This document shows, in pieces, positions 1 through 10,182 of a stretch of DNA of 64,000 nt. Made by a program: the position numbers and the translations under genes. Under the pieces are notes generated by a model. It saw only the letters and a list, made by a program, of their open reading frames with translations, made no database searches and was not told where the DNA came from. How positions within the stretch are numbered: position 1 is the first letter of the stretch; each line of letters opens with the position of its first letter. Source of the DNA: Acidiphilium multivorum AIU301 (GTDB taxonomy: Bacteria > Pseudomonadota > Alphaproteobacteria > Acetobacterales > Acetobacteraceae); contig NC_015186.1 in the NCBI RefSeq assembly GCF_000202835.1, positions 620,001 to 684,000 on the forward strand, in the 5' to 3' direction.

Positions 1-276
1 ATTGCGATGCGGTGAATTTTTTCCGTTGACTTATCAAACGAAAGTTCGCTACCTACGAATCACAAGCTGCGCCGAAGCCTGGACGCAGCGCGCGGGGGGA
101 TGTTCATCCATCCGGTCGCGGCCCGCATCGGGGCCGCAAGCCGGCATCCCTGTCATCCGCACCGGCTCCTTGCGGGCCCACCTTGCGCAGCCCGTCTGCG
201 CACGCTTCGGCGCGCGGTTTGGCGGCGCCCTTGCTTGATTCAATGAACCGGATTGTTCGAGAGGGAGAAACGTCTC
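1..276. other. Intergenic leader of the polyol operon
   Basis: No gene is supported here; the frames that cross it lack a start/RBS pair and resemble nothing I know. It contains a weak TTGACT hexamer at 26-31 without a convincing -10 partner. It also contains a dyad TGCGCAG-CCCGT-CTGCGCA at 184-202, about 75 bases before the first gene, which is listed separately as a possible operator. Confidence 0.5.
184..202. promoter_or_regulatory. Dyad upstream of polyol operon, possible operator
   Basis: Seen directly: 7-bp perfect inverted repeat TGCGCAG / CTGCGCA separated by 5 bases. It lies 74 bases before the GTG start of the substrate-binding protein gene. Its place in the leader of a sugar operon fits an operator. 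No regulator gene adjoins it inside the window and chance cannot be excluded in GC-rich DNA. Confidence 0.25.
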
Positions 277-1587
277 GTGAAACGACAGATCAGGATTGCG
301 GTGGGCGGACTCGCCCTCGGTTGCCTCGGCATTACCGCCGCCCATGCGACGACGCTGACGATCGCGACGGTGAACAACCCCGACATGCTGCAGATGCAGA
401 AGCTGTCGCCGCAGTTCACCAAGGAAACCGGCATCAAGCTGAACTGGGTGGTGCTGCCTGAAAACACCCTGCGCCAGCGCGTCACCACGGACATCGCAAC
501 GAATTCCGGCAATTTCGACATCGTCACCGTCGGCTCCTACGAAGTGCCGATCTGGGGCAAGGCCGGCTGGCTCGCGCCGATCAAGAACCTGCCGGCGAGC
601 TACGACGTGAAGGACCTGTTTCCCTCGGTACGCAACGGGCTGTCCTACAAGGGCACACTCTACGCTCTCCCGTTCTACGCCGAAAGCTCGGCGACCTATT
701 ACCGCAAAGATCTCTTCAAGGCTGCCGGCCTGACCATGCCGGCGCATCCGACCTATACCGAAATCGAGAAGTTTGCCGCCAAGATCAACGATCCGTCGAA
801 GGGCATCTACGGCATCTGTCTGCGCGGCCTGCCTGGATGGGGCGAGAACATGGCCTATTTCACCACGCTGGTGAACACGTTCGGCGGCCGCTGGTTCAAC
901 ATGAAGTGGCAGCCCCGGATCGACAGCCCGGCCTGGAAGAAAGCTGCCAACTTCTACGTGAATCTCGAGAAGAAGTACGGCCCCCCCAACGTTACCTCGA
1001 ACGGCTTCACCGAGAATCTCGCGCTGTTCAGCCAGGGCAAGTGCGGGATGTGGATCGACAGCACGGTCGCCGCCGGCACGCTTTGGGATCCAAAGACCTC
1101 GAAGGTCGCGAACGAGGTCGGCATGGTATCCGCCCCGGTGGCGGTCACGCCTCATGGCGCGCACTGGCTCTGGGCCTGGGCGCTCGCGATGCCGAAGACC
1201 ACGCGCCACAAGGCGGACGACATGAAGTTCCTCGAATGGGCGACGTCGAAGGCCTATCTCAAGCTCGTCGGCAAGACCTTCGGCTGGGTCCAGGTCCCGC
1301 CCGGCACCCGCATCTCGACCTATGACAACCCCGACTACACCAAGGCCGCTCCCTTCGCCTCGAAAGTGAAGGAAGCGATCCTGAGCGCCGATCCGAATAA
1401 TCCGACGCTCAAGAAAGTCCCCTATACCGGCGTGCAGTTCGTCGCGATCCCTCAGTTTGAGGGCATCGGTACCGAAGTTGGCCAGCAGATCGCGGCAGCT
1501 CTCGCCGGTCAGAAATCGGTCGACGCGGCGCTCGCCCAGGCCCAGAAGGCAACGGCGCGGACGATGAAGGAAGCCGGTTACCACTGA
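277..1587 (+). CDS. smoE: Polyol (sorbitol/mannitol) ABC transporter substrate-binding protein
   Basis: Periplasmic extracellular solute-binding protein (family 1), 436 aa, that delivers a polyol or sugar to the permeases encoded next. The N-terminus has a positive start (MKRQIR), a hydrophobic core and a cleavage site after about residue 24 (AHA-TT), so it is exported. I chose the GTG at 277 rather than the TTG at 253 because AGGGAG lies about 10 bases before it and the signal peptide then begins properly. It opens an operon of binding protein, two permeases, ATPase and two dehydrogenases, the layout of the Rhodobacter smo (sorbitol-mannitol) operon. Substrate is inferred from that context, mainly the SmoS-like dehydrogenase at the end; the symbol is by analogy. 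Confidence 0.85.
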   Translation: MKRQIRIAVGGLALGCLGITAAHATTLTIATVNNPDMLQMQKLSPQFTKETGIKLNWVVLPENTLRQRVTTDIATNSGNFDIVTVGSYEVPIWGKAGWLAPIKNLPASYDVKDLFPSVRNGLSYKGTLYALPFYAESSATYYRKDLFKAAGLTMPAHPTYTEIEKFAAKINDPSKGIYGICLRGLPGWGENMAYFTTLVNTFGGRWFNMKWQPRIDSPAWKKAANFYVNLEKKYGPPNVTSNGFTENLALFSQGKCGMWIDSTVAAGTLWDPKTSKVANEVGMVSAPVAVTPHGAHWLWAWALAMPKTTRHKADDMKFLEWATSKAYLKLVGKTFGWVQVPPGTRISTYDNPDYTKAAPFASKVKEAILSADPNNPTLKKVPYTGVQFVAIPQFEGIGTEVGQQIAAALAGQKSVDAALAQAQKATARTMKEAGYH

Positions 1588-1659
1588 GTGCGGCAGCAGG
1601 GCGGCGTCGCCCCGGGTCAACCGGAGCGCCGCCGCCCCTTCGGAAAGCGGGAGTGTGCG

Positions 1660-2571
1660 ATGATCCAGCCAACGTCAGGCACGATAACACCGGGCAGATC
1701 GGGCGCCACGCAGCGCCGGCAGGTGCGGACCCTGCCACTGCTGCTGCCCGCTGTGATCCTTCTGCTCCTCTGGTCAATCCTGCCGCTCCTGCAGACGATT
1801 CTCTATTCGTTTCAACATTATAATCTGATGGAGCCGCCCTCGGCCTACAATGGCGGCCTCAATTACACCTATCTCTTCACCGATTCCTCGACCTGGACGG
1901 CGATCTGGAACAGCGTGGTGTTGGTTGCCGGCACGCTCGTCGCTTCGATCGTGTTCGGCACGATCATCGCTCTGCTGCTGAACAACGACTTCCCCGGCCG
2001 CAACATCGCCCGGCTGATGGCGATCGCGCCCTTCTTCGTGATGTCGCCGGTTGCCGCCCTGATCTGGAAGAACCTGCTGCTCGATCCGGTCAGCGGCCTC
2101 GCCGGCTGGCTGATGACGCTGGTCGGCTTCAAACCCATTGCCTGGTTCAGCGTCTATCCGATGGTCTCGATCGTGATCATCTATTCATGGCGCTGGATTC
2201 CCTTCGCTACCCTCATCCTGCTCACCGCCCTGCAATCGCTCGATACCGACCAGCTCGAAGCCGCGCGGATGGATGGTGCGAAGGGCCTCGCCCGCCTGCG
2301 CTACATCGTGCTGCCGCATCTCGGCCGGCCGATCTCGATCGTGGTGATGCTGGAATCGATCTTCATGCTCTCGGCCTTCGCCGTCATCTACACCACAACC
2401 AATGGCGGTCCAGGCCACGCGACGACGACGCTGACCTACATGATTTTCATCCGCGCGCTCAACGATTTCTCGATCGGCAGCGCCTCAGCCGCCGGCGTCT
2501 TCGCGATCGTCCTCGCTAATATCCTCGCCTTTTTCCTCATCCGCGCGGTCTCGCGCACCCTGCAGGCGTGA
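1660..2571 (+). CDS. smoF: Polyol ABC transporter permease 1
   Basis: Inner-membrane permease of the binding-protein-dependent (MalF-type) family, 303 aa. A hydrophobic segment near residues 25-45 is followed by further membrane helices. The cytoplasmic EAA loop (EAARMDGAKG, around residues 200-225) that docks on the ATPase is clear. ATG at 1660 is preferred over the GTG directly after the previous stop because a GGAAAGCGGGAG purine stretch precedes it and the protein then begins with a short cytoplasmic tail. It should pair with the next permease and SmoK-like ATPase to import sorbitol/mannitol. Specificity is inferred from the operon. Confidence 0.87.
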   Translation: MIQPTSGTITPGRSGATQRRQVRTLPLLLPAVILLLLWSILPLLQTILYSFQHYNLMEPPSAYNGGLNYTYLFTDSSTWTAIWNSVVLVAGTLVASIVFGTIIALLLNNDFPGRNIARLMAIAPFFVMSPVAALIWKNLLLDPVSGLAGWLMTLVGFKPIAWFSVYPMVSIVIIYSWRWIPFATLILLTALQSLDTDQLEAARMDGAKGLARLRYIVLPHLGRPISIVVMLESIFMLSAFAVIYTTTNGGPGHATTTLTYMIFIRALNDFSIGSASAAGVFAIVLANILAFFLIRAVSRTLQA

Positions 2572-2581
2572 GGTGCTGCTG

Positions 2582-3403
2582 ATGAAACCATCCCTCTCCA
2601 GCCGCGTTGTCCTCGCCATCCTCGCCTGGGCGGCCGCGTTCATCATGTTCTTCCCGATCCTCTGGATGCTCGTCACCGCCTTCAAGACCGAAGGCCAAGC
2701 CATCGCGATTCCCCCGCTGCTCATCTTCACGCCCACGCTCAAGAGCTTCTTCGATGCAACGCAGAATGCCGGCTACCTGCTCTTCGCGCTGAACAGCGTG
2801 ATCGTCAGCGTCGGCTCCACCGTGCTTGCCATCGCCATCGCCTTTCCCGCTGCCTACGCGCTCGCCTTCTTCCCTGGCAAGCGCACGGAATTTACCCTGA
2901 TGTGGATGCTCTCGACCAAGATGCTCCCGGCGGTTGGCGTGCTCATGCCCATCTATCTCTTCCTCAAGAACGTCCACCTGCTCGACACGCGGCTCGGCCT
3001 CGTCGGCATCGACACGCTGATGAATCTGCCCATCGTGGTCTGGATGCTCTACTCGTTCTTCAAGGATATTCCTCACGAAATTCTCGAAGCCGCGCGCGTC
3101 GATGGCGTTGGCCCGCGCCAGCAGATGATCCATCTGCTGCTCCCGCTCGCGGGTCCCGGCGTGGCCTCCACGGCGCTGCTCTCGGTCATCCTCGCCTGGA
3201 ACGAGGCGTTCTGGAGCATCAACGTCACCGCCTCCCATGCCGGAACGCTCGCCGCCTATATCGCGCGGTTCTCGGCGCCGGAGGGATTGTTCTGGGCGAA
3301 ACTCTCGGCGGCCTCGGTTCTCGCGGTCGCCCCCATTCTGGTCTTCGGCAGCCTGACCCAGCGCCGCCTCGTGCGCGGGCTCACATTCGGCGCGGTGAAA
3401 TAG
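2582..3403 (+). CDS. smoG: Polyol ABC transporter permease 2
   Basis: Second inner-membrane permease (MalG-type), 273 aa, with about six membrane segments and an EAA loop (EAARVDGVGP, near residue 168) for contact with the ATPase. The ATG at 2582 has a GAGG eight bases upstream that overlaps the stop of the preceding permease gene, so translation is probably coupled. The GTG at 2573 would add only three residues. The two permeases form the heterodimeric channel of this importer. Confidence 0.87.
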   Translation: MKPSLSSRVVLAILAWAAAFIMFFPILWMLVTAFKTEGQAIAIPPLLIFTPTLKSFFDATQNAGYLLFALNSVIVSVGSTVLAIAIAFPAAYALAFFPGKRTEFTLMWMLSTKMLPAVGVLMPIYLFLKNVHLLDTRLGLVGIDTLMNLPIVVWMLYSFFKDIPHEILEAARVDGVGPRQQMIHLLLPLAGPGVASTALLSVILAWNEAFWSINVTASHAGTLAAYIARFSAPEGLFWAKLSAASVLAVAPILVFGSLTQRRLVRGLTFGAVK

Positions 3404-3412
3404 GAGCGGATC

Positions 3413-4510
3413 ATGGCGAAACTTCTGCTTGAAAAGGTCGAGAAGCGATATGAAGGCTTCCACGCCATCAAGGGCGTGGACCTGTCGATCGACGATCGCG
3501 AATTCGTCGTCTTCGTCGGCCCCTCGGGCTGCGGCAAGACGACGCTGCTGCGCATGATCGCGGGGCTTGAGGAAATCACCGGCGGCGATTTCAGCATCGA
3601 TGGCGTCCGCGCCAACGACATCCCGCCTGACAAGCGCGGCCTCGCCATGGTGTTCCAGACCTATGCGCTCTATCCGCACATGACGGTCGCGGAAAACATG
3701 GGCTTCGCGCTCAAGATGGCAAAGGTGCCCAAGGCCGAGATCGAGAAGAAGGTCGCCCACGCCGCCGAGATGCTGCAACTCGACAAGGTGCTGGCCCGCC
3801 GCCCCAAGGCGCTTTCCGGCGGCCAGCGCCAGCGCGTCGCCATCGGCCGCGCGATCGTTCGTAATCCGAAAGGATTTCTGTTCGACGAGCCACTGTCGAA
3901 TCTCGATGCGGCGCTGCGCGTGCAGATGCGCACCGAGCTGGTGAAGCTGAACAAGCAGCTCGAAACCACGATGATCTACGTCACCCACGACCAGGTCGAG
4001 GCGATGACGATGGCCGACCGCATCGTGGTGCTGAACGGCGGCATCGTCGAGCAGGTTGGCTCCCCGCTCGAACTCTACCACAACCCTGCCAATCTCTTTG
4101 TCGCCGGCTTCATCGGCTCGCCCAAGATGAATTTGCTGGAAGGCGAGATCGCCGCGCGCGACGATGCCGGTGCGGATGTGAAACTCGATGATGGCGGCAC
4201 CATCCGTGTCGAGGCGGCGAACATCGCCGCCGCCCCCGGCCTGCGCGTCACCCTCGGCACCAGGCCCGAGCACACCGCGCTCGCCGCCGATGGCGAGATC
4301 GGCGGCACCGCCGATTTCGTCGAGCATCTCGGCAACGAAACCCTGGTCTACGTCAAGCGCCCCGGCGAGAAGCAGATGATCGTCAAGGCGGACGATCTCG
4401 CGGGCGTGCGCATGGGCGACCCCGTGCGCATGAAACCGCAATCCGCCCGCGCCGTCCTGTTCGGACCGGACGGCAAGGCGCTGCTGCGGCGCGAATTCCA
4501 CCTGCACTGA
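3413..4510 (+). CDS. smoK: Polyol ABC transporter ATP-binding protein (MalK/SmoK type)
   Basis: Cytoplasmic ATPase that powers the importer, 365 aa, the usual length of the MalK/UgpC group. Walker A GPSGCGKT is at about 36-43, the signature LSGGQRQR at about 134-141, and Walker B with [11 protein letters not shown] at about 155-165. The C-terminal ~120 residues form the TOBE/OB regulatory domain typical of MalK. AGGAGCGG precedes the ATG, nine bases after the permease stop. Confidence 0.93.
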   Translation: MAKLLLEKVEKRYEGFHAIKGVDLSIDDREFVVFVGPSGCGKTTLLRMIAGLEEITGGDFSIDGVRANDIPPDKRGLAMVFQTYALYPHMTVAENMGFALKMAKVPKAEIEKKVAHAAEMLQLDKVLARRPKALSGGQRQRVAIGRAIVRNPKGFLFDEPLSNLDAALRVQMRTELVKLNKQLETTMIYVTHDQVEAMTMADRIVVLNGGIVEQVGSPLELYHNPANLFVAGFIGSPKMNLLEGEIAARDDAGADVKLDDGGTIRVEAANIAAAPGLRVTLGTRPEHTALAADGEIGGTADFVEHLGNETLVYVKRPGEKQMIVKADDLAGVRMGDPVRMKPQSARAVLFGPDGKALLRREFHLH

Positions 4511-4546
4511 GCACGTTGCCAGTGCCGGACAACACAAGGAGCGGAC

Positions 4547-5320
4547 ATGTATCTCGAGAAATATGACCTCAAGGGGCGCAACGCGGTCGTCACTGGCGGC
4601 GGCCGCGCGATCGGCCTCGCCTGTTCGACCGCTCTGGCCGAAGCCGGCGCGCATGTCGTCATCGCCGACCGCGATGCGAATGTCTGCGAGGAAGGCAAGG
4701 CCGAACTCGCCAGGCTTGGCTACTCGGCCGATGCCATCGTGCTCGACGTCACCGACCCCGACGCGGTGAACGCGGCGGCGGACAGCCTGAATGCGAAATT
4801 CGGGGCGATCGACATCCTGGTGAACAATGCCGGCATCGCCCGCTCGGGCGTCGCCGCCGAGGATGTTACCGACGAGCACTGGCTTGACGTCATCAACGTC
4901 AATCTCAACGGCGTGTTCTGGTGCGCCCGCGCCTTCGGCCGCGCGATGCTCGCCCGCCAGCGCGGCGTCATCGTTAACACCGGCTCGATGTCGGGCTTCA
5001 TCTCGAACAAGCCGCAGAAGCAGTCGTTCTACAATGCCTCGAAGGCGGCGGTGCATCACCTCACCCGCTCGCTCGCCGGCGAGTGGGCCGATCGCGGTGT
5101 GCGCGTCAACGCCGTCGCCCCCACCTATATCGACACGCCGCTGACCCGCTTCGGCATGGAAGATCCCGAACTCAACCGCATCTGGCTCGACATGACGCCG
5201 ATGCACCGCGTCGGCCAGCCGCACGAAATCGCCTCGGTGGTGCTCTTCCTTGCTTCCGACGCGTCGAGCCTGATGACTGGCTCGATCGTCCTCGCCGATG
5301 GCGGCTACACGGTCTGGTGA
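4547..5320 (+). CDS. SDR polyol dehydrogenase (galactitol/arabitol dehydrogenase-like)
   Basis: Classical short-chain dehydrogenase, 257 aa, that should oxidise an imported polyol to a ketose with NAD+. The dinucleotide motif TGGGRAIG lies near residues 16-23, an Asp follows the second strand (IADRD, favouring NAD over NADP), NNAG is near 93, and the catalytic set is Ser149, Tyr162 and Lys166. The C-terminal ADGGYTVW and the GSMSG segment recall Rhodobacter galactitol dehydrogenase. It sits 36 bases after the ATPase and just before a SmoS-like gene, in the place where smo operons carry the long-chain mannitol dehydrogenase MtlK. Exact substrate (mannitol, galactitol, arabitol or xylitol) cannot be read from sequence. 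Confidence 0.8.
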   Translation: MYLEKYDLKGRNAVVTGGGRAIGLACSTALAEAGAHVVIADRDANVCEEGKAELARLGYSADAIVLDVTDPDAVNAAADSLNAKFGAIDILVNNAGIARSGVAAEDVTDEHWLDVINVNLNGVFWCARAFGRAMLARQRGVIVNTGSMSGFISNKPQKQSFYNASKAAVHHLTRSLAGEWADRGVRVNAVAPTYIDTPLTRFGMEDPELNRIWLDMTPMHRVGQPHEIASVVLFLASDASSLMTGSIVLADGGYTVW

Positions 5321-5327
5321 GGCAGCG

Positions 5328-6101
5328 ATGAGCGGACGCCTGCAGGGCAAATACGCAGCCATCACCGGCGGGGCCGGTGGCATCGGCCGGGCGATGGCGG
5401 CGGGCTACATCGCCGAGGGGGCCACGGTCTGCATTGCCGACCGGTCACTGGAAGCGGCAGCCGCCGCCGCGTGCGAACTCGGGCCGCAGGCGCATGCCTG
5501 TGCGCTCGATGTGGCGGAGATGGCGTCGATCGCCGCCTTCACCGATTTCACCGCCGCGCGCGGCGGGCTCGACATTCTGGTGAACAACGCCGCGGTGTTC
5601 GATCTCGCGCCGATTGCCGACATCACCGAGGCAAGCTACGACCGTCTCTTCGCGGTCAACGTGAAGGGCCTTCTGTTTACCCTGCAGGCGGTCGCCCGGC
5701 AGATGATCGCCAACGGCCGGCGCGGGCGGATCATCAACATGGCCTCTCAGGCCGGCCGCCGCGGCGAGGCGCTGGTCGGCGTCTATTGCGCCACCAAGGC
5801 GGCGGTGATCAGTCTCACCCAGTCTGCCGGGCTCGACCTGATCCGCCACGGCATCCGTGTCAACGCCATCTCCCCCGGCGTGGTGGACACGCCGATGTGG
5901 CAAGAGGTCGATGCGCTGTTCGCGAAATATGAAAGCCTGCCGGTTGGCGAGAAGAAGCGTCAGGTCGGCCTTGCCGTGCCCTATGGAAGGATGGGCCGGC
6001 CGGACGATCTGGTCGGTGCCGCCATCTTCCTCGCCTCCGACGAGGCGGAATACGTCGTCGCCCAGACGCTCAACGTCGATGGCGGCAACTGCATGAACTG
6101 A
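5328..6101 (+). CDS. smoS: Sorbitol dehydrogenase (SmoS-like SDR)
   Basis: NAD-dependent SDR, 257 aa, oxidising D-glucitol (sorbitol) to D-fructose. TGGAGGIG is near 13-20, NNAAVFDLAPI near 86-97, with Ser140, Tyr153 and Lys157 as the catalytic set. Long stretches match the remembered Rhodobacter SmoS, including MASQAGRRGEALVGVYCATK and the C-terminal VAQTxNVDGGN; the enzyme class is therefore fairly sure. Start ATG 5328 lies eight bases after the preceding stop with GAGG in between; an in-frame upstream ATG would overlap the previous gene. Last gene of the polyol operon. Confidence 0.9.
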   Translation: MSGRLQGKYAAITGGAGGIGRAMAAGYIAEGATVCIADRSLEAAAAAACELGPQAHACALDVAEMASIAAFTDFTAARGGLDILVNNAAVFDLAPIADITEASYDRLFAVNVKGLLFTLQAVARQMIANGRRGRIINMASQAGRRGEALVGVYCATKAAVISLTQSAGLDLIRHGIRVNAISPGVVDTPMWQEVDALFAKYESLPVGEKKRQVGLAVPYGRMGRPDDLVGAAIFLASDEAEYVVAQTLNVDGGNCMN

Positions 6102-6112
6102 ACGCAAGCGGA

Positions 6113-6137
6113 CCGCCGGTGTTGAGTTGACCGGCGG
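6113..6137 (+). terminator. Hairpin after smoS, terminator-like
   Basis: Inverted repeat CCGCCGGT / ACCGGCGG with a 9-base loop starts 11 bases after the smoS stop and 44 bases before zwf. No T-run follows, so it may be only a weak or Rho-assisted terminator, or an attenuator between the polyol operon and zwf. Confidence 0.35.
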
Positions 6138-6181
6138 CCCGGCCTATACGGGGCAGCGGCAACCAGGGATTATTTTGACCC

Positions 6182-7681
6182 ATGAATTTTTCCCAGCCCA
6201 TCATCGACCCGTTCGACTACGTGGTGTTCGGCGGCACCGGCGATCTCGCGCGCCGCAAGCTTCTGCCCGCGCTTTACCTCCGCGATCTCGATGGTCAACT
6301 GCCGGAAACGTCCCGCATCGTCGGCTCTGCCCGAACCGACATGACGGGCGAGGGGTTTCGCGAACTCGTTGAGGCCAGTCTGCGCGAATTCATCGCCGAC
6401 AAGCTCGACCCCGAGGTTCTTGCCCGCTTCCTCGCCCGGCTGCACTACGTCTCCGTCGACGCCAAGGCCGCGCGCGGCTGGCCTGAACTTGCCACTTTGC
6501 TCAGCGACGAACCGCGCCAGATCCGCGTCTTCTACCTCGCCACCGCTCCCGAGCTTTACGGCCCGATCGCCGACAACATCCACGCCCACGGCCTGCAAAC
6601 GCCTGAAACCCGCATCGTGCTGGAAAAGCCGATCGGCCACGACCTTGCCTCCGCCCGCGCCATCAACGATCGTGTCGGCGCGGTGTTCGAGGAGCGCAAC
6701 ATCTTCCGCATCGATCATTATCTCGGCAAGGAAACGGTGCAGAACCTCCTGGTCCTGCGCTTCGCCAACTCGCTGTTCGAACCGGTCTGGAACCATAACG
6801 GCATAGACCATGTGCAGATCACCGTCGCCGAGACCGTCGGCGTCGAGGATCGCGGTGGCTATTACGACCATACCGGCGCGCTGCGCGACATGATCCAGAA
6901 CCACCTGATGCAGCTGCTCTGCCTCGTGGCGATGGAGCCGCCAGCAACGTTCGACCGCGAGGAAGTGCGCGACGAGAAGATCAAGGTATTGAAATCCCTC
7001 GCTCCGATTTCCCGTGACGATATCGCAACAAAATCCGTCCGTGGCCAGTACCGCGCCGGCGCGATCAAAGGCGGCCCGGTGAAATCCTATGCCGAGGAAA
7101 AGGACATCGCCCCCGGCTCCACCACCGAAACCTTCGCCGCCCTCAAGGTCGAGGTCCGCAACTGGCGCTGGGCCGGCGTGCCGTTCTATCTGCGCACCGG
7201 CAAGCGGATGCCCGAGAAGGTCTCGGAAATCGTCATCCAGTTCAAGCCGGTGCCCTACTGGATCTTCCCCACCGGCTCGGATCACGCGATGCCGAACCGC
7301 CTCGTCATCCGCGTGCAGCCGGACGAGCATATCCGCCTGCATCTGTGGACGAAGGAACCGGGCCCCGGCGGCCTGCGCCTGCGCAACGCCCCGCTCAACC
7401 TGAGCTTTGCCGAAACCTTCAAGAACAACCACATGCCGGATGCCTACGAGCGCCTGCTGATGGATGTGGTGCGCGGCAACGCCACCCTGTTCATGCGGCG
7501 CGACGAGGTCGAGGCCGCCTGGGAATGGACCGAATCCATCCTGGATGCCTGGAAATCCGCCGGCGACCGTCCCAAGCTCTACACCGCCGGCACCTGGGGC
7601 CCGTCCGAGGCGGTGGCGATGATCGTCCGCGACGGCCGCACCTGGTTCGACGAACAGGCCGGCTACGGCGCCGGCGACTGA
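6182..7681 (+). CDS. zwf: Glucose-6-phosphate 1-dehydrogenase
   Basis: Oxidises glucose-6-phosphate to 6-phosphogluconolactone with NAD(P)+, the entry to the Entner-Doudoroff and oxidative pentose phosphate routes. 499 aa, normal family length. The coenzyme motif [11 protein letters not shown] is at about 17-27 and the active-site signature RIDHYLGKE at about 176-184. Upstream of the ATG there is only a weak purine match (AGGGA). It heads a zwf-edd-eda group directly downstream of the polyol operon. No 6-phosphogluconolactonase gene (pgl) is in the group. Confidence 0.96.
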   Translation: MNFSQPIIDPFDYVVFGGTGDLARRKLLPALYLRDLDGQLPETSRIVGSARTDMTGEGFRELVEASLREFIADKLDPEVLARFLARLHYVSVDAKAARGWPELATLLSDEPRQIRVFYLATAPELYGPIADNIHAHGLQTPETRIVLEKPIGHDLASARAINDRVGAVFEERNIFRIDHYLGKETVQNLLVLRFANSLFEPVWNHNGIDHVQITVAETVGVEDRGGYYDHTGALRDMIQNHLMQLLCLVAMEPPATFDREEVRDEKIKVLKSLAPISRDDIATKSVRGQYRAGAIKGGPVKSYAEEKDIAPGSTTETFAALKVEVRNWRWAGVPFYLRTGKRMPEKVSEIVIQFKPVPYWIFPTGSDHAMPNRLVIRVQPDEHIRLHLWTKEPGPGGLRLRNAPLNLSFAETFKNNHMPDAYERLLMDVVRGNATLFMRRDEVEAAWEWTESILDAWKSAGDRPKLYTAGTWGPSEAVAMIVRDGRTWFDEQAGYGAGD

Positions 7682-7723
7682 CGCGCCCCCGCACGGGCCG
7701 CGCGCACTGCGAGGAGCAAAGAC

Positions 7724-9538
7724 ATGGTTCAGGATGCGATCGCACGGGTCACCGACCGGATCAGGGCGCGCAGCGAGGCCGGGCGCGCCGCCTATCTCGC
7801 CCGCACCGGTGCGCTGATTTCGCGCGGCGTGCACCGCAGCGCGGTCGGCTGCGCCAATCTCGCCCACGCCCTGGCCGGCTGTGCCAAGGCCGAGCAGGAC
7901 GACCTCAAGCGCGACGACAAGCCGAATATCGGCATCGTCACATCTTATAATGATATGCTCTCGGCGCATCAGCCCTTCGGCCGCTTCCCCGACCTCATCA
8001 AGCATGCGGTGCGCGAGGCCGGCGGCATCGCCCAGGTCGCCGGCGGCGTGCCGGCGATGTGCGACGGCGTCACCCAGGGGCGGGAAGGGATGGAGCTCTC
8101 GCTCTTCTCGCGCGATGTCATCGCCATGGCCACCGCGATCGCCCTCTCGCACGACGTGTTCGACGGCGCGCTGCTCCTCGGCGTCTGCGACAAGATCGTC
8201 CCCGGCCTCGTCATCGCCGCCCTGTCCTTCGGCCACCTGCCGGCGATCTTCGTCCCCGCCGGGCCGATGCCCTCGGGCATTTCCAACACCGAGAAATCCC
8301 GCGTCCGCCAGCTCTACGCCGAGGGCAAGGTCGGCCGCGAGGAACTGCTCGAGTCCGAAATCGGCGCCTATCACAGCCCCGGCACCTGCACCTTCTACGG
8401 CACCGCCAACTCCAACCAGATGCTGATGGAGATCATGGGCCTGCATCTGCCCGGCGCCTCCTTCGTCAACCCCAACACCGAGCTGCGCGACGCGCTGACC
8501 GGTGCGGCGGCGAAGCGCATCCTCGAAATCACCGCCCGCGGCAACGAATTCACCCCGGTCGGCCAGATGGTCGACGAGCGGACGGTGGTTAACGGCATGA
8601 TCGGCCTGCTCGCCACCGGCGGCTCGACCAACCACACCATCCACCTCGTCGCCATGGCCCGCGCCGCCGGCATCGCCATCACCTGGCAGGATTTCTCCGA
8701 TCTCTCCGAACACATCCCGCTGCTCACCCGCATCTATCCCAACGGCAGTGCCGACGTGAACCATTTTCAGGCCGCCGGCGGCATGCCGGTGCTGATTGGC
8801 GCCCTGCTCGATGCCGGCCTGCTGCACGGCGATGCCCGCACCGTCTGGAGCCCGGACGGGTTGCAGGCTTATCGCGACCAGCCGGTGCTGGAGGAAAAGG
8901 TCTTGCGCTGGAAACCCGCCCCGGCCGCAAGCCTCAACCGCGACATCCTCCGCGATGCGACCGAGCCCTTCAGCAAGGATGGCGGCCTGCGCATCATGCA
9001 CGGCAATCTCGGCCAGGCGGTCACCAAAATCTCCGCCGTCAAGCCCGAGCACCGCGTCGTCGTCGCCCCGGCCCGCGTCTTCCGCAGCCAGGAAGCGATG
9101 CAGGAGGCGTTCAAGGCCGGCGAACTGCACCGCGATTTCGTCGCCATCGTCACCCATCAGGGCCCGAAGGCGAACGGGATGCCCGAATTGCACAAGCTGA
9201 CACCGCCCCTCGGCGTGTTGCAGGATCTCGGCTTCAAGGTCGGCCTCGTCACCGACGGGCGGATGTCCGGCGCCTCCGGCAAGGTGCCCTCGGCGATCCA
9301 CGTGACGCCGGAAAGCGCCTGCGGCGGCGCGCTGGCGAAGGTGAGGGATGGCGACATGATCAGGCTCGACTGCGAGGCCGGCATATTGGAGGTTCAGGTG
9401 GATCAGGCGGAATTTGCGGCGCGGCCGCTCCCGGAGGTCGATCTCTCGGCGCATCACCACGGCATCGGCCGCGACCTGTTCGGCGCCTTCCGCGCCGCCG
9501 TCGCCGGGGCCGATCTCGGCGCGAGCGTCTTCGCATGA
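7724..9538 (+). CDS. edd: Phosphogluconate dehydratase
   Basis: First dedicated Entner-Doudoroff enzyme: dehydrates 6-phosphogluconate to 2-keto-3-deoxy-6-phosphogluconate. 604 aa, full length. The IlvD/Edd family features CDKIVPG and [14 protein letters not shown], with the iron-sulfur cluster cysteines, are present, as is the C-terminal [15 protein letters not shown] signature. GAGGAG precedes the ATG. Its stop overlaps the eda start by four bases (ATGA), indicating coupled translation. Confidence 0.96.
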   Translation: MVQDAIARVTDRIRARSEAGRAAYLARTGALISRGVHRSAVGCANLAHALAGCAKAEQDDLKRDDKPNIGIVTSYNDMLSAHQPFGRFPDLIKHAVREAGGIAQVAGGVPAMCDGVTQGREGMELSLFSRDVIAMATAIALSHDVFDGALLLGVCDKIVPGLVIAALSFGHLPAIFVPAGPMPSGISNTEKSRVRQLYAEGKVGREELLESEIGAYHSPGTCTFYGTANSNQMLMEIMGLHLPGASFVNPNTELRDALTGAAAKRILEITARGNEFTPVGQMVDERTVVNGMIGLLATGGSTNHTIHLVAMARAAGIAITWQDFSDLSEHIPLLTRIYPNGSADVNHFQAAGGMPVLIGALLDAGLLHGDARTVWSPDGLQAYRDQPVLEEKVLRWKPAPAASLNRDILRDATEPFSKDGGLRIMHGNLGQAVTKISAVKPEHRVVVAPARVFRSQEAMQEAFKAGELHRDFVAIVTHQGPKANGMPELHKLTPPLGVLQDLGFKVGLVTDGRMSGASGKVPSAIHVTPESACGGALAKVRDGDMIRLDCEAGILEVQVDQAEFAARPLPEVDLSAHHHGIGRDLFGAFRAAVAGADLGASVFA

Positions 9539-10170
9539 ACCGCCAGGACGGGCTCGATGCCCTGCTCGCCGTCTCGCCGGTCATCCCGGTCCTGACGATC
9601 GACAACGCGGCGGATGCCGTCCCGCTCGCCCGCGCCCTGATCGAGGGCGGCGTCGGCGTCGTCGAGGTCACGCTGCGCACGAAGGCGGCGATGGAGGCGA
9701 TCGCGGCGATGGCCGAAGCGGTCCCCGAAATGGTCGTCGGCGCCGGCACCGTGCTCACCCCGTCGCAATATCGCGAGGTCGAGGAAGCCGGCGCCAAATT
9801 CGTCGTCTCGCCCGGCTCCAGTCCCGCCGTGCATGCCGCGGCGGCGAAAAGCCGCGTGCCATTCCTCCCCGGTGCCGCAACGCCGACCGAGGTGCTGCAC
9901 CTGCTCGAGGCCGGTTTCCGCTACCAAAAATTCTTTCCGGCCGAGCAGGCCGGCGGCATCCCGATGCTGAAGGCAATCGGCGCGCCGATCCACGAGGTCA
10001 CCTTCTGCCCGACCGGCGGAATCACTCCCACCACCGCGCCCGATTACCTGGCTCTCGCCAACGTGATCTGCGTCGGCGGTTCCTGGCTCACCCCTGCCGC
10101 CGCGCTGCGCGCCGGCGACTGGGCGGGAATCGCCAAGCTTGCCGCCCAGGCCGCCGCATTGAAACGGTAG
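9535..10170 (+). CDS. eda: KDPG aldolase (2-dehydro-3-deoxy-phosphogluconate aldolase)
   Basis: Cleaves KDPG to pyruvate and glyceraldehyde-3-phosphate, the last Entner-Doudoroff step. 211 aa, class I aldolase. Schiff-base Lys132 lies in the YQKFFPAE motif, general base Glu44 in VEVTLRT, and PGAATPTEV and CPTGGI form the phosphate-binding loops. Its ATG overlaps the edd stop. Downstream there is a nested hairpin before the sugar symporter. Confidence 0.96.
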   Translation: MNRQDGLDALLAVSPVIPVLTIDNAADAVPLARALIEGGVGVVEVTLRTKAAMEAIAAMAEAVPEMVVGAGTVLTPSQYREVEEAGAKFVVSPGSSPAVHAAAAKSRVPFLPGAATPTEVLHLLEAGFRYQKFFPAEQAGGIPMLKAIGAPIHEVTFCPTGGITPTTAPDYLALANVICVGGSWLTPAAALRAGDWAGIAKLAAQAAALKR

Positions 10171-10182
10171 CCTCGCTGTCTA

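Noticed and set aside
2537-5383. Very long open frame (over 900 codons) on the minus strand
   Set aside because: It is antisense to four well-supported genes (permease, ATPase, two SDRs), is rich in Arg, His, Asp and Glu as expected from a GC-rich antisense frame, and has no domain or RBS.
6170-9460. Open frame of about 1,100 codons antisense to zwf and edd
   Set aside because: Composition artefact of high GC content; zwf and edd are certain on the other strand.
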